Of a stretch of 64,000 nucleotides of DNA, positions 55,391 through 63,670 are shown piece by piece. How positions within the stretch are numbered: the first letter of the stretch is position 1; every line of letters starts with the position of its first letter. Below the pieces are notes generated by a model. That model did no database searches. It saw only the letters and a program-made list of their open reading frames with translations, and was not told the DNA's origin. This DNA comes from Prevotella sp. P3-122 (GTDB taxonomy: Bacteria; Bacteroidota; Bacteroidia; Bacteroidales; Bacteroidaceae), in NCBI RefSeq assembly GCF_002251365.1, contig NZ_NPJH01000015.1, forward strand, positions 1-64,000, given 5' to 3'. A program made the translations under genes and the position numbers.

Positions 55391-55404
55391 CCCAGACTCT
55401 CATC

Positions 55405-55995
55405 CTACATTTCCAGCCAATTAGCTATTATTTGCCGCCCCTCGGGGGTGAGCACGCTTTCTGGATGGAACTGTATTCCCCATATAGCATAGTTTCGATG
55501 GCGCAAGGCCATGATGTTACCATCTTCGGAGAGGGCTGTTATCTGCAGAGCCTCCGGGAAGTCTTCTTTTGATACGACCCAGCTGTGGTAACGGCCTATT
55601 GTGAAGCGTGTGCCAAGACCTGCAAAGAGCGCATCGTGGCCCACCAGCTCACATGGAGTAGCCACACCATGGTACACCTCGGGAAGATTGGACAGCCTTG
55701 CTCCGAAGACCTCACCTATGGCCTGATGGCCAAGACACACCCCAAGCATAGGCTTGCGGCCTGCATACGTCCTGATAACATCCGTTAGCAGGCCTGCCTC
55801 TGTGGGTATGCCAGGCCCGGGACTTAGGAGTATCTTGTCGAAAGGCTCCAGCTGGTTAAGACTGAACTGGTCGTTGCGATATACGGTAACACTTGCACCA
55901 AGCTCTTTGACGAGGTGCGCAAGATTATATGTGAAGGAGTCATAGTTGTCTATGATGACTACCTTGCATGGTTTGCTTATGATTGTTTGTGACAT
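55405..55995 (-). CDS. trpG: Anthranilate synthase component II (glutamine amidotransferase)
   Basis: The 196-residue class I amidotransferase supplies ammonia from glutamine to TrpE. It has VVIIDNYDSFTYNLAHLVKE, SPGPGIPTEAG, the nucleophile Cys in LGVCLGHQAIGEVFGA and the His-Glu pair in GIQFHPESVLTPEG. It is the seventh and last gene of the operon, 22 bp after trpE. Such subunits can also serve PabB; the operon position favours tryptophan. Confidence 0.95.
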   Translation of the reverse strand: MSQTIISKPCKVVIIDNYDSFTYNLAHLVKELGASVTVYRNDQFSLNQLEPFDKILLSPGPGIPTEAGLLTDVIRTYAGRKPMLGVCLGHQAIGEVFGARLSNLPEVYHGVATPCELVGHDALFAGLGTRFTIGRYHSWVVSKEDFPEALQITALSEDGNIMALRHRNYAIWGIQFHPESVLTPEGRQIIANWLEM

Positions 55996-56017
55996 ATCCT
56001 AAAATGAAGAGCGAAAA

Positions 56018-57448
56018 CTATTCTTCTGCCATTTTGATGGCCTTGACAAGTGCTCCGAGCTTATTGTTGCATTCCTCCAGCTCGTACTGGTCGTTGCTCA
56101 TTGCCACCACCCCACTGCCTGCCTGGAACCACAGTTCCCCATTTCGGCTGACGAATGTCCTGATGACAATGGCCTGATTGAGATCTCCGTTAAGTCCTAT
56201 GAAGCCTATGCACCCTCCGTATACACCACGGTTGTGTGGCTCAAGCTGACTGATTATCTGCATGGCACGTACCTTTGGCGCGCCACTGAGTGTTCCGGCA
56301 GGGAAGGTATCGATAAACGCTCCTATCTTGTCAGCACCCTCATCAAGGGTTCCGCTCACACGGCTGACAAGGTGTATGACATGGCTGTAGAACTGCATAT
56401 CCTTGAAGAAGTCCACATGCACGTCGTGGCAGTTGCGGCTGAGGTCGTTGCGCGCAAGGTCAACAAGCATCACATGCTCGGCATTCTCTTTGGCATCGTT
56501 GCGCAAGAACTCGGCATTCCTCCTGTCCTGCTCCATATTGCCCGTGCGGCGTGTCGTTCCTGCAATGGGGTCGATGAACGCCTTGTTGCCAACAATACGA
56601 TTATGGGTCTCGGGACTGGAACCGAAGATGCGGAAACCTCCAAAGTCGAAATAGAACAGATATGGACTGGGGTTGATACTTCGCAATGACCGGTACAGAC
56701 GGAAATCATCACCCTCATATCTCTGCACAAAACGACGGCTGATGACAATCTGGAACACGTCGCCCCTGAGGCAATGCTGCACGCACTTGCGGACATTGGC
56801 CTTGTGCTCCTCGTCAGTAAGTGTGGAGGTTGAATTGCCAATAGCACGGAAGCCATAAGGCTTGACATTCTGTCTGCTGATGGCTTTGGCTATGGTGTCC
56901 AACTCCCGGCTGGCATCACCGGCATCGTCAGACACGGCAACCATGGTCAGGGTATTGTTGAAATGGTCAAAGACTATAATGTCCTTGTATAGGACATACA
57001 TTATGTCAGGAGCATCGTTACGCTCAAGGGTCTCGTCCATAACATCTATATCCTCAAAATATCTTACGGCATTGAAGGATGTATAGCCATAGAGACCACA
57101 ATAGGCAGAACCTTCTCCCTCGACCCTGAAAGCCGACAGGAAACTGTTTATGGCCTTCGTCACCGACACCTTTGCAGCTCCCTTGTGCGACATGTCCACT
57201 TGCGACTTGCTGTGGGAGCCGTCGGGGAACGCCATATCTATCAGACCATGTCCGATGCGTATGCTCGCTATGGGATTGATGCCGATGAACGAACGGCTGT
57301 TGTCATTGCCGTGATAGTCGGAGCTCTCCATGAGCGCGCTCTGCGGATGAAGGTCACGCAGCCTCATGTATACTCCAACGGGAGTATAGAGGTCGGCAAG
57401 GATAGTCCGACAGCATGTAGTATACTGAAACAATTTAGAATTCTCCAT
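56018..57448 (-). CDS. trpE: Anthranilate synthase component I
   Basis: The start at 57448 gives MENSKLFQYTTCCRTILADL and 476 residues; the ATG lies inside the end of trpB (14 bp overlap). The longer upstream frame is rejected because it runs far into trpB. TrpE converts chorismate and ammonia to anthranilate. SALMESSDYHGNDNS matches the feedback-inhibition LLES motif that binds tryptophan, so the enzyme should be Trp-sensitive. The C-terminal catalytic part shows PIAGTTRRTGNMEQDRRNAE, VDLARNDLSRNC and PAGTLSGAPKVRAMQIISQL. Confidence 0.95.
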   Translation of the reverse strand: MENSKLFQYTTCCRTILADLYTPVGVYMRLRDLHPQSALMESSDYHGNDNSRSFIGINPIASIRIGHGLIDMAFPDGSHSKSQVDMSHKGAAKVSVTKAINSFLSAFRVEGEGSAYCGLYGYTSFNAVRYFEDIDVMDETLERNDAPDIMYVLYKDIIVFDHFNNTLTMVAVSDDAGDASRELDTIAKAISRQNVKPYGFRAIGNSTSTLTDEEHKANVRKCVQHCLRGDVFQIVISRRFVQRYEGDDFRLYRSLRSINPSPYLFYFDFGGFRIFGSSPETHNRIVGNKAFIDPIAGTTRRTGNMEQDRRNAEFLRNDAKENAEHVMLVDLARNDLSRNCHDVHVDFFKDMQFYSHVIHLVSRVSGTLDEGADKIGAFIDTFPAGTLSGAPKVRAMQIISQLEPHNRGVYGGCIGFIGLNGDLNQAIVIRTFVSRNGELWFQAGSGVVAMSNDQYELEECNNKLGALVKAIKMAEE

Positions 57449-58643
57449 ATTCCTTAGCCATTTTTCTGTTATCGAGGTATGTCTGTACATCCTTGTCACC
57501 ACGTCCGCTGACGGTAAGCACCACCACATCGTCGGGCTTGAAGCTCATCTTCCTAAGTGCTGCCACTGCATGCGCGCTCTCTATGGCAGGTATGATACCC
57601 TCCAGGCGTGTAAGCTCGTAACCGGCATAGATTGCCTCATCATCGTTGATGGCGAGTATGTGCGTGCGGCCCTGGGTTGCCAACTGCGCATGCATAGGAC
57701 CAATGCCCGGATAGTCGAGTCCCGCGCTTATGGTGAACGCCTCCTCTATCTGTCCGTCGGCAGTCTGCATGACGAGTGTGCGCGAGCCGTGAATGATACC
57801 CTCGGTACCGCAATGCATGGTTGCGGCGGTATGATTGGTATCTATGCCGTGTCCTCCGGCCTCGGCAAGGTAGATGCTCACCCTGTCATCGTCAACATAA
57901 TGAAAGATGGTGCCTGCAGCATTTGACCCGCCGCCAACGCAGGCAACGAGATAGTCGGGATAGTCGCGTCCTATCTTCTCCTGCAACTGCCACTTCAGCT
58001 CTTCGGAGATTACACTCTGCATCCTCGCCACTATGTCAGGATATGGATGGGGTCCCATGGTGGAACCAACGATATAGAACGTGTCCTTGGGATGACAGCA
58101 CCAGTCACGGATGGCCTCTGAGCAGGCATCGCTGAGCGTCATGTTTCCCGTCATCACGGGATGAACCTTCGCTCCGAGCATCTTCATACGCTCGACATTG
58201 GTGTGCTGTCGCTCGACATCGGTCTTTCCCATGAATATCTCGCACTCCATGTCCATCAATGCGCACACAGTAGCCGTGGCAACGCCATGCTGCCCTGCTC
58301 CCGTCTCGGCGATGATTCGTGTCTTGCCCATCTTCTTTGCCATGAGTATCTGGCCAATGGTATTGTTTATCTTATGTGCTCCGGTATGATTGAGATCCTC
58401 ACGCTTCAGATATATCTGGCAACCATACTTCTCGCTCATTCGGCGTGCGAAATAAAGCGGTGAAGGACGGCCCACATAATCCTTCAGCAGTGCACGGAAC
58501 TCGGCCTTGAAGTCGTCGCTCTCCATTATGGGGATATATGCTTCCTGAAGGTCGGTGACACATTTGTATAATATCTCTGGCACATATGCTCCTCCGAATT
58601 TGCCGTAGAAGCCTTCCTTGTTTGGCAGATATGCTGGTTCCAT
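57435..58643 (-). CDS. trpB: Tryptophan synthase beta chain
   Basis: From the ATG at 58643 (MEPAYLPNKEGFYGKFGGAY) the protein has 402 residues, the usual TrpB1 length. It is PLP-dependent and joins indole with serine. Visible: the PLP lysine in HTGAHKINNTIGQILMAKKM, ETGAGQHGVATATVCALMDM and the phosphate-binding CVGGGSNAAGTIFHYV. An upstream ATG at 58685 lies inside trpA and is unlikely. It follows trpA by 22 bp, reversing the common B-then-A order, although TrpA and TrpB form one complex. Confidence 0.96.
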   Translation of the reverse strand: MEPAYLPNKEGFYGKFGGAYVPEILYKCVTDLQEAYIPIMESDDFKAEFRALLKDYVGRPSPLYFARRMSEKYGCQIYLKREDLNHTGAHKINNTIGQILMAKKMGKTRIIAETGAGQHGVATATVCALMDMECEIFMGKTDVERQHTNVERMKMLGAKVHPVMTGNMTLSDACSEAIRDWCCHPKDTFYIVGSTMGPHPYPDIVARMQSVISEELKWQLQEKIGRDYPDYLVACVGGGSNAAGTIFHYVDDDRVSIYLAEAGGHGIDTNHTAATMHCGTEGIIHGSRTLVMQTADGQIEEAFTISAGLDYPGIGPMHAQLATQGRTHILAINDDEAIYAGYELTRLEGIIPAIESAHAVAALRKMSFKPDDVVVLTVSGRGDKDVQTYLDNRKMAKEYGEF

Positions 58644-58665
58644 ATTGTTGTCGTGGTGTTGTAGG

Positions 58666-59490
58666 TTAATGTTCAAGTGCTTCATACAATGCTGTTATGG
58701 CTCTGTCGGCATCACCATGCTCGTTGAGTAGGGTAACGAACTTCGACCCTATTATTGCTCCGGCGGCATTGGCCTGGGCACTCTGCAAGGTCTGTCTGTT
58801 GCTGATGCCGAAACCTATCATACGCGGATTTCGGAGGTTCATGGCGTTTATGTGGCGGAAATACTCCTGCTTGGCATCGTCGAAGTTGGACTGCGCCCCG
58901 GTGATGCTGGCTGAGCTGACCATATATACAAAACCGTCAGTATGTTCGTCAATGAACCGTATGCGCTCCTCGCTGGTCTCGGGAGTAATCATCATTATCA
59001 CTCTGATGTCGTAACGGTCAGCAACAGGCTTCACATCGTCTAAATAGTCCCTGAAAGGAAGGTCAGGAATGATGACGCCACTAACACCGCTGTCTACACA
59101 GCTTCTGAAAAAATTATCAATGCCATAATGCATGATGACGTTCAGATATCCCATCAGCACAAGAGGAATGGTGACCATTGGCTTTATGTCCTTGAGCTGC
59201 TGAAATATGTGCTGAAGGGTGATACCGTTGCGTAGGGCTGTGGTACCGGCACTCTGAATGACGGGGCCATCGGCGAGAGGGTCGCTGAAGGGTATGCCCA
59301 CCTCTATCATGTCTATGCCCCTGCGCTGCAACGTCAGTATCACGTCAGCAGTACCCTCAAGGGTAGGACAACCGGCACAGAAATATATCGAGAGCAGCTT
59401 GCGGTCGCCACGCTCTGCGAAAAGCCTGTTTATCCTGTTCCTCGCAGACGCTACGTCTGCTGTTTTTCCTGTATTATTGTTGTTCTCCAT
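58666..59490 (-). CDS. trpA: Tryptophan synthase alpha chain
   Basis: The 274-residue barrel cleaves indole-glycerol phosphate to indole, which is channelled to TrpB. It has FCAGCPTLEGTADVILTLQR, the catalytic Glu in IDMIEVGIPFSDPLADGPVI, the Asp in IIPDLPFRDYL and RMIGFGISNRQTLQSA near the C-terminus. It starts 11 bp after trpF and precedes trpB. Confidence 0.96.
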   Translation of the reverse strand: MENNNNTGKTADVASARNRINRLFAERGDRKLLSIYFCAGCPTLEGTADVILTLQRRGIDMIEVGIPFSDPLADGPVIQSAGTTALRNGITLQHIFQQLKDIKPMVTIPLVLMGYLNVIMHYGIDNFFRSCVDSGVSGVIIPDLPFRDYLDDVKPVADRYDIRVIMMITPETSEERIRFIDEHTDGFVYMVSSASITGAQSNFDDAKQEYFRHINAMNLRNPRMIGFGISNRQTLQSAQANAAGAIIGSKFVTLLNEHGDADRAITALYEALEH

Positions 59491-59501
59491 ATCTTATGTC
59501 T

Positions 59502-60179
59502 TTATTTTTGTTTTATGGTATCAACAAACTGACGTACCTTTTCCACATCCTTTATGCCCGGACTGGTCTCGAACCTGCTGTTGATGTCTATTCCTGCCAA
59601 TTGGGGATGGTTGAATCTTAGCACACGTCCGGCATCGTCCGGGCCTATGCCCCCACTTAGCAGGAACGGAACATTGCCCGTATACGCCTCCAGTACCGAC
59701 CAGTCGAACTGCTCGCCGCTACCGCCAACCTTTGGAGTACGGGTGTCGAAGAGGAACATGTCTACACATCCCTCATAGTCGCGGCATCGCTCCACGTCAT
59801 CGGCACAGCCAACGCTGACAGCCTTTATAATCTTTATGCCAGGACGTATGTCTGGGTCAAGTGTACGTCTGAGGTTGTCTATCATCGTAGGACTCTCGTG
59901 GCCATGCAGCTGCACATAGTCAAGAGTGTAGTTGTAGACTCTGGTAACAATGTTCTGTGGCATCTCGTCAACGAATACTCCTACGAGCTTGGGCCTTGCC
60001 AGACCATCATCAACGACTCCCTCGCCTGCCTTGTCGGGAATGATACCGCTGCGCGAGTTTATCATTCTGACATACCTTGGACTCTGCGGCCAGAATATCA
60101 GGCCTATCATGTCCACGCCCAAGGCTGACACGGCACGAATATTATCGGCATCGCGCATGCCGCAAACCTTTATTATCAT
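59502..60179 (-). CDS. trpF: Phosphoribosylanthranilate isomerase
   Basis: The 225-residue barrel enzyme carries out the Amadori rearrangement in the trp pathway. It opens MIIKVCGMRDADNIRAVSAL, holding the catalytic Cys, and has VQLHGHESPTMID, FLFDTRTPKVGGSGEQFDWS with the Asp, FLLSGGIGPDDAG and GIDINSRFETSPGIKDVEKV. It overlaps the end of trpC by 4 bp, a coupled-translation arrangement. Confidence 0.95.
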   Translation of the reverse strand: MIIKVCGMRDADNIRAVSALGVDMIGLIFWPQSPRYVRMINSRSGIIPDKAGEGVVDDGLARPKLVGVFVDEMPQNIVTRVYNYTLDYVQLHGHESPTMIDNLRRTLDPDIRPGIKIIKAVSVGCADDVERCRDYEGCVDMFLFDTRTPKVGGSGEQFDWSVLEAYTGNVPFLLSGGIGPDDAGRVLRFNHPQLAGIDINSRFETSPGIKDVEKVRQFVDTIKQK

Positions 60180-60991
60180 AGCTTTGACTTTAGTTGTGAT
60201 ATAAAACTGCCAAGTTCCTCGCCGGGACTGGCTGCCCTCATGAGATGCTCACCAATGAGAAAACCTTTAAAACCCTCCTGACGCAACCGGGCAATAGTAT
60301 CTGCACTTGATATGCCGCTCTCACTGACCTTGCAGCTTCCGGCCGGCAACTGACCGGCAAGCCTGAGACTGTTCTGAACATCAGTATTGAATGTTCCCAG
60401 GTTGCGGTTGTTTATGCCGTACATGTCTGGCTCAAGGTCGGCCTGCTCAAAGTCACGCTCACCATGCAGCTCCAGAAGCACCTCAAGACCAAGGGCATGG
60501 GCCATGTCTATAAGCTTTTGGCAATGGTTCTTCTCAAGGACGGCTGCTATAAGAAGCACAGCAGAGGCACCGCAATGGCGAGCCTGCAACAGCTGATACT
60601 CATCTATTATGAAGTTCTTATACAGTATCGGCAACACTACCCCACTCTCTCGCGCGTACATTATATATTCGTCATATCCGCCGAAATACTTCGTATCCGT
60701 GAGTATGCTTATGGCTACAGCCCCATTGGCCTGATATGCCAAGGGTATTACCTCTGCGCTGCCGTCCTGTCTTATCCATCCCTTTGACGGTGACTTGCGC
60801 TTGAACTCGGCAATGATGCCTGTACCGGAGTCCACAAGCGACTGCCTCATTGACGGGACTGGCGCATTATCCATAGAAAGCTTCTGTTCCACCATGGCGT
60901 AGAGTTTGCGCAAAGGCAGGACCTGCTTAAACGTCTCTACTTCCTGACGCTTGTTGGTGACTATCTCGCTCAGAATATCCTTTTCGTTCAT
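60176..60991 (-). CDS. trpC: Indole-3-glycerol phosphate synthase
   Basis: The 271-residue barrel makes indole-glycerol phosphate. It shows IIAEFKRKSPSKGWIRQDGS with two active-site lysines, LEVLLELHGERDFEQADL, the INNRNLGTFNTDVQNSLRLA region and VSESGISSADTIARLRQEGF. It overlaps trpF by 4 bp and follows trpD by 51 bp; that gap holds a copy of the GGAGTTA motif (around 61020). Confidence 0.95.
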   Translation of the reverse strand: MNEKDILSEIVTNKRQEVETFKQVLPLRKLYAMVEQKLSMDNAPVPSMRQSLVDSGTGIIAEFKRKSPSKGWIRQDGSAEVIPLAYQANGAVAISILTDTKYFGGYDEYIMYARESGVVLPILYKNFIIDEYQLLQARHCGASAVLLIAAVLEKNHCQKLIDMAHALGLEVLLELHGERDFEQADLEPDMYGINNRNLGTFNTDVQNSLRLAGQLPAGSCKVSESGISSADTIARLRQEGFKGFLIGEHLMRAASPGEELGSFISQLKSKL

Positions 60992-61042
60992 ATTTTTTTA
61001 TTTATGGGGAAATTATGATGAGGAGTTATGATGGGCCTAATC

Positions 61043-62047
61043 TCAGCTATTAATCTCAGCAAACTTGCGGAAGGTGGCATATGCGCTGCCGCTGTCTATA
61101 GACTCCCTCGCTATGGCTATACACTCGCTAATGTCTTTCTGTCCCTTTTCCAAAACCTGGATGCCGAAAGCCGCATTGGCAAGCACCACATTCTTCTGTG
61201 CCTCCAAAGCCCTGTTCTGTAATACGGCATCGAAAATCTCAGCAGCCTCATCCTCATTGGCTCCACCGACGAGCTCTTCGGGAGTGGCATTGGCAAAGCC
61301 AAGGTCGGCAGGACTGAACACCTTCTCGTAGCTGTTGGTAGTGACCTTGAAGTCACCAGTGAGGCTTATCTCGTCATAGCCGTCGATACTGTTCACTATG
61401 CCATAGTCAATGCCCAATTTCTGGTACACCTGACTGTACAAGCGCATCTGGTCGAGATTGGCCACACCCAGCAGCTGGCATTGGGGCTGCGATGGATTTA
61501 CTAAAGGACCAAGCAGGTTGAACACCGTCGGGAACTGCAAGGCCTTACGTATTGGGCCGACAAACTTCATGGCACTTGCGAAGAGCTGTGCGTGCAGATA
61601 TACTATACCACACTCGTTGATGCTGCGGTTGAGCTTGTCGGTATCTGCGGTGAACACCACACCATGGTGCCTGATGACATTCGACGCCCCACTCACGGAT
61701 GTTGCCGCATAGTTGCCGTGTTTGGCCACCTTATATCCAGCACCGGCAATGACGAAGCAGGCCGTAGTGGAGATGTTGAAAGTATTCTTGCGGTCGCCAC
61801 CCGTACCGACAACGTCTATATACCTGTCGCAGTCGAGCAAGGCCGGGACACCCGTGGCCAGTATGCCATCCCTAAATCCCAACAGCTCATCTACGCTTAC
61901 ACCACGCATCTGTAAACCGGTCAGCAGGGCTGTAATCTGCTCATTGGGAATCTCCTCCCTTGTAATGGCTAATATGATGTCGCGGGTTTCCTCGCGGGTA
62001 AGCTCCTCATGTCCAAGCATCTTGTCCAAAATCTCTTTCATTGCCAT
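61043..62047 (-). CDS. trpD: Anthranilate phosphoribosyltransferase
   Basis: The 334-residue enzyme transfers ribose phosphate from PRPP to anthranilate. It carries GTGGDRKNTFNISTTACFVI, the anthranilate/PRPP loop KHGNYAATSVSGASNVIRHH, GPLVNPSQPQCQLLGVANLD and the DGYDEIS metal-site region. A second ATG lies two codons downstream. It is the first gene of the operon, directly behind the attenuator, with a purine-rich GGAG before the start. Confidence 0.96.
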   Translation of the reverse strand: MAMKEILDKMLGHEELTREETRDIILAITREEIPNEQITALLTGLQMRGVSVDELLGFRDGILATGVPALLDCDRYIDVVGTGGDRKNTFNISTTACFVIAGAGYKVAKHGNYAATSVSGASNVIRHHGVVFTADTDKLNRSINECGIVYLHAQLFASAMKFVGPIRKALQFPTVFNLLGPLVNPSQPQCQLLGVANLDQMRLYSQVYQKLGIDYGIVNSIDGYDEISLTGDFKVTTNSYEKVFSPADLGFANATPEELVGGANEDEAAEIFDAVLQNRALEAQKNVVLANAAFGIQVLEKGQKDISECIAIARESIDSGSAYATFRKFAEINS

Positions 62048-62084
62048 AATAACAGTCTCCTATAACGTTAATGTTTATAATTCA

Positions 62085-62118
62085 AAAAATAAGGCCTGTC
62101 GTAAGAACGGCAGGCCTT
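62085..62118 (-). terminator. Attenuator terminator of the trp operon
   Basis: On the minus strand AAGGCCTGCCG pairs with CGACAGGCCTT (one mismatch) around a short loop, followed by ATTTTTT. It lies 45 bp after the leader-peptide stop and 37 bp before trpD. An alternative pairing is available upstream: GGCGTAGC inside the leader can pair with GCTAAGCC, leaving segments with TGTA/TACA and GCC/GGC complementarity to form an antiterminator. Confidence 0.85.
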
Positions 62119-62163
62119 CTGTATTTCACTTATGGAATAACTACACGGCTTAGCGACTCACGA

Positions 62164-62220
62164 CTATTGAAATCTTGAGCTACGCCACCACCATGCGAGA
62201 GATACCATAATATTTTTCAT
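62164..62220 (-). CDS. trpL: trp leader peptide with three tandem Trp codons
   Basis: The 18-codon frame reads MKNIMVSLAWWWRSSRFQ, then TAG. The tandem TGG codons are at 62185-62193. A promoter lies 40 bp upstream and an intrinsic terminator 45 bp downstream, then trpD. In classical attenuation, low charged tRNA-Trp stalls the ribosome at WWW and blocks the terminator. I recall a described Bacteroidetes trp leader RNA motif with the same logic; the symbol follows the functional analogy, not homology to the E. coli peptide. Confidence 0.9.
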   Translation of the reverse strand: MKNIMVSLAWWWRSSRFQ

Positions 62221-62259
62221 TATATTATTATTTTGATTGTTTGAACTTATGTTCGTTTG

Positions 62260-62290
62260 CAAAAGTACGCTTTTTCTTTCAATCTGCAAA
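62260..62290 (-). promoter_or_regulatory. trp operon promoter
   Basis: The minus strand has TTTG (62287-62290), 19 bp, then TACTTTTG (62260-62267). Both boxes and the spacing are ideal. It drives the leader peptide and all seven trp genes. Confidence 0.8.
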
Positions 62291-62543
62291 TTATTAAGGC
62301 AGAAAAATATCAATAGGCTACATTTTTAACATATACACATTATTATAATATCTATACATAAACAAAATATTTTGGTTCATCCGACATTTCGTGTGATACC
62401 CAATAGCAGTGTGGTCTGTATTTGTTACCTTCATAGCCGATAATGTTATAAATCTTGTCTGTGGCGTATTCATATTTGCGGTTCATGCCATATCTCGAGT
62501 GACAATATATTGTTGCGTGGTCTATGCATATATATATCATAGC

Positions 62544-62611
62544 CGATAAGGTTAATAACCTTTCGCCACTAAGGTTATTAACCTTAAGCTCTTAAGGTTA
62601 TTAACCTTATC
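62544..62611. repeat. Three spaced palindromes AAGGTTATTAACCTT (locus 2)
   Basis: Three copies of the same self-complementary 15-mer as at 35777-35841, spaced about 23 bp and likewise followed by GATGCAAAC or similar. The rest of the gap up to 62798 holds no gene I can support. Confidence 0.85.
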
Positions 62612-62798
62612 AAGGATGCAAACGTATTCATGTCCTATGGCAAACTATTTCACCCACTTCAGTTAATAATATACTTCAGGAATAATATATAATAATGCGT
62701 CACTCCATATTTCTGATGAACCAATATTTTTTTTTCTTTCTATGAAATAAAACCGAATGCGATTCGTTTAGATTATGTAAACAAACAAATGCGTGCCT

Positions 62799-62924
62799 AT
62801 GAAATACTTTACTTCAGAAGAAGCTAATCCGTCCGAGAATACACTGAACATCATCAGACAGATAGCACACACTTACCGGGTCTTCAGACTAAACGGCAGA
62901 AACGAGGTCTATTGTCTAAACTGA
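62799..62924 (+). CDS. 41-residue conserved peptide upstream of rpe
   Basis: ATG at 62799 opens MKYFTSEEANPSENTLNIIR, QIAHTYRVFRLNGRNEVYCL, N, stop at 62922-62924. I recall near-identical short proteins (MKYFT-x-EE at the start, IRQIA-x-TYR in the middle, YCxN at the end) in Prevotella and Bacteroides. It ends 10 bp before the rpe start, so it should share its transcript. It is soluble and probably helical; function unknown. It is shorter than most gene-finder limits. Confidence 0.75.
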   Translation: MKYFTSEEANPSENTLNIIRQIAHTYRVFRLNGRNEVYCLN

Positions 62925-62934
62925 TTATTGGCAA

Positions 62935-63591
62935 ATGGAAACTATCATTTCACCATCATTGCTGGCCGCCAACTTCCTTGACCTGAAAGGGGAGATGGAG
63001 ATGATAAACAATAGCGAGGCCGACTGGCTGCATCTTGATGTCATGGACGGAGTCTTTGTACCCAACATCTCATTCGGCTTTCCTGTCATAGAGGCCGTGG
63101 CAAAGGTATGCAGGAAGCCACTGGACGTACATTTCATGATTGTGCAGCCCGAACGTTACGTACAACAGGCAGCCAAGGCAGGCGCCATGCTCATGAATGT
63201 ACACTACGAGGCATGCACACACCTGCACCGCACCATACAGGAAATTCATGCGGCAGGCATGAAAGCAGGCGTAACGCTCAATCCCTCTACTCCAGTATCT
63301 GTGCTCGAAGAGATTATCCGCGATGTCGACATGGTGTTGCTTATGAGCGTGAACCCAGGCTTCGGAGGCCAGAAGTTCATCGAGAACACCATTGACAAGG
63401 TTAGACGGTTAAAGGAACTGATAGAGAAGACTGGCAGCAAAGCTCTAATAGAGGTAGACGGAGGAGTACAGCAAGACACTGCACCAAGGCTTGTCGAGGC
63501 AGGTGTAGACGTACTGGTAAGCGGCAGCTATGTATTCAAGGCTACTGACCCAATAGCAACCATACACTGGCTGAAGGGACTGAAGAAATAG
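62935..63591 (+). CDS. rpe: Ribulose-phosphate 3-epimerase
   Basis: The 218-residue barrel interconverts ribulose 5-phosphate and xylulose 5-phosphate in the pentose phosphate pathway. It has ISPSLLAANFLDLKGEMEMI, the metal and catalytic residues in WLHLDVMDGVFVPNISFGFP and DVHFMI, VNPGFGGQKFIENTIDKVRR and ALIEVDGGVQQDTAPRLVEA with the second catalytic Asp. It follows the 41-residue peptide gene by 10 bp. Confidence 0.96.
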   Translation: METIISPSLLAANFLDLKGEMEMINNSEADWLHLDVMDGVFVPNISFGFPVIEAVAKVCRKPLDVHFMIVQPERYVQQAAKAGAMLMNVHYEACTHLHRTIQEIHAAGMKAGVTLNPSTPVSVLEEIIRDVDMVLLMSVNPGFGGQKFIENTIDKVRRLKELIEKTGSKALIEVDGGVQQDTAPRLVEAGVDVLVSGSYVFKATDPIATIHWLKGLKK

Positions 63592-63670
63592 CATATATGG
63601 ACGGCTCCTCCCTTAAGGGGAGACTTCCCTCAGACCTTTATCCTTAGACCTCAGACCTTCGACCTCAGGC

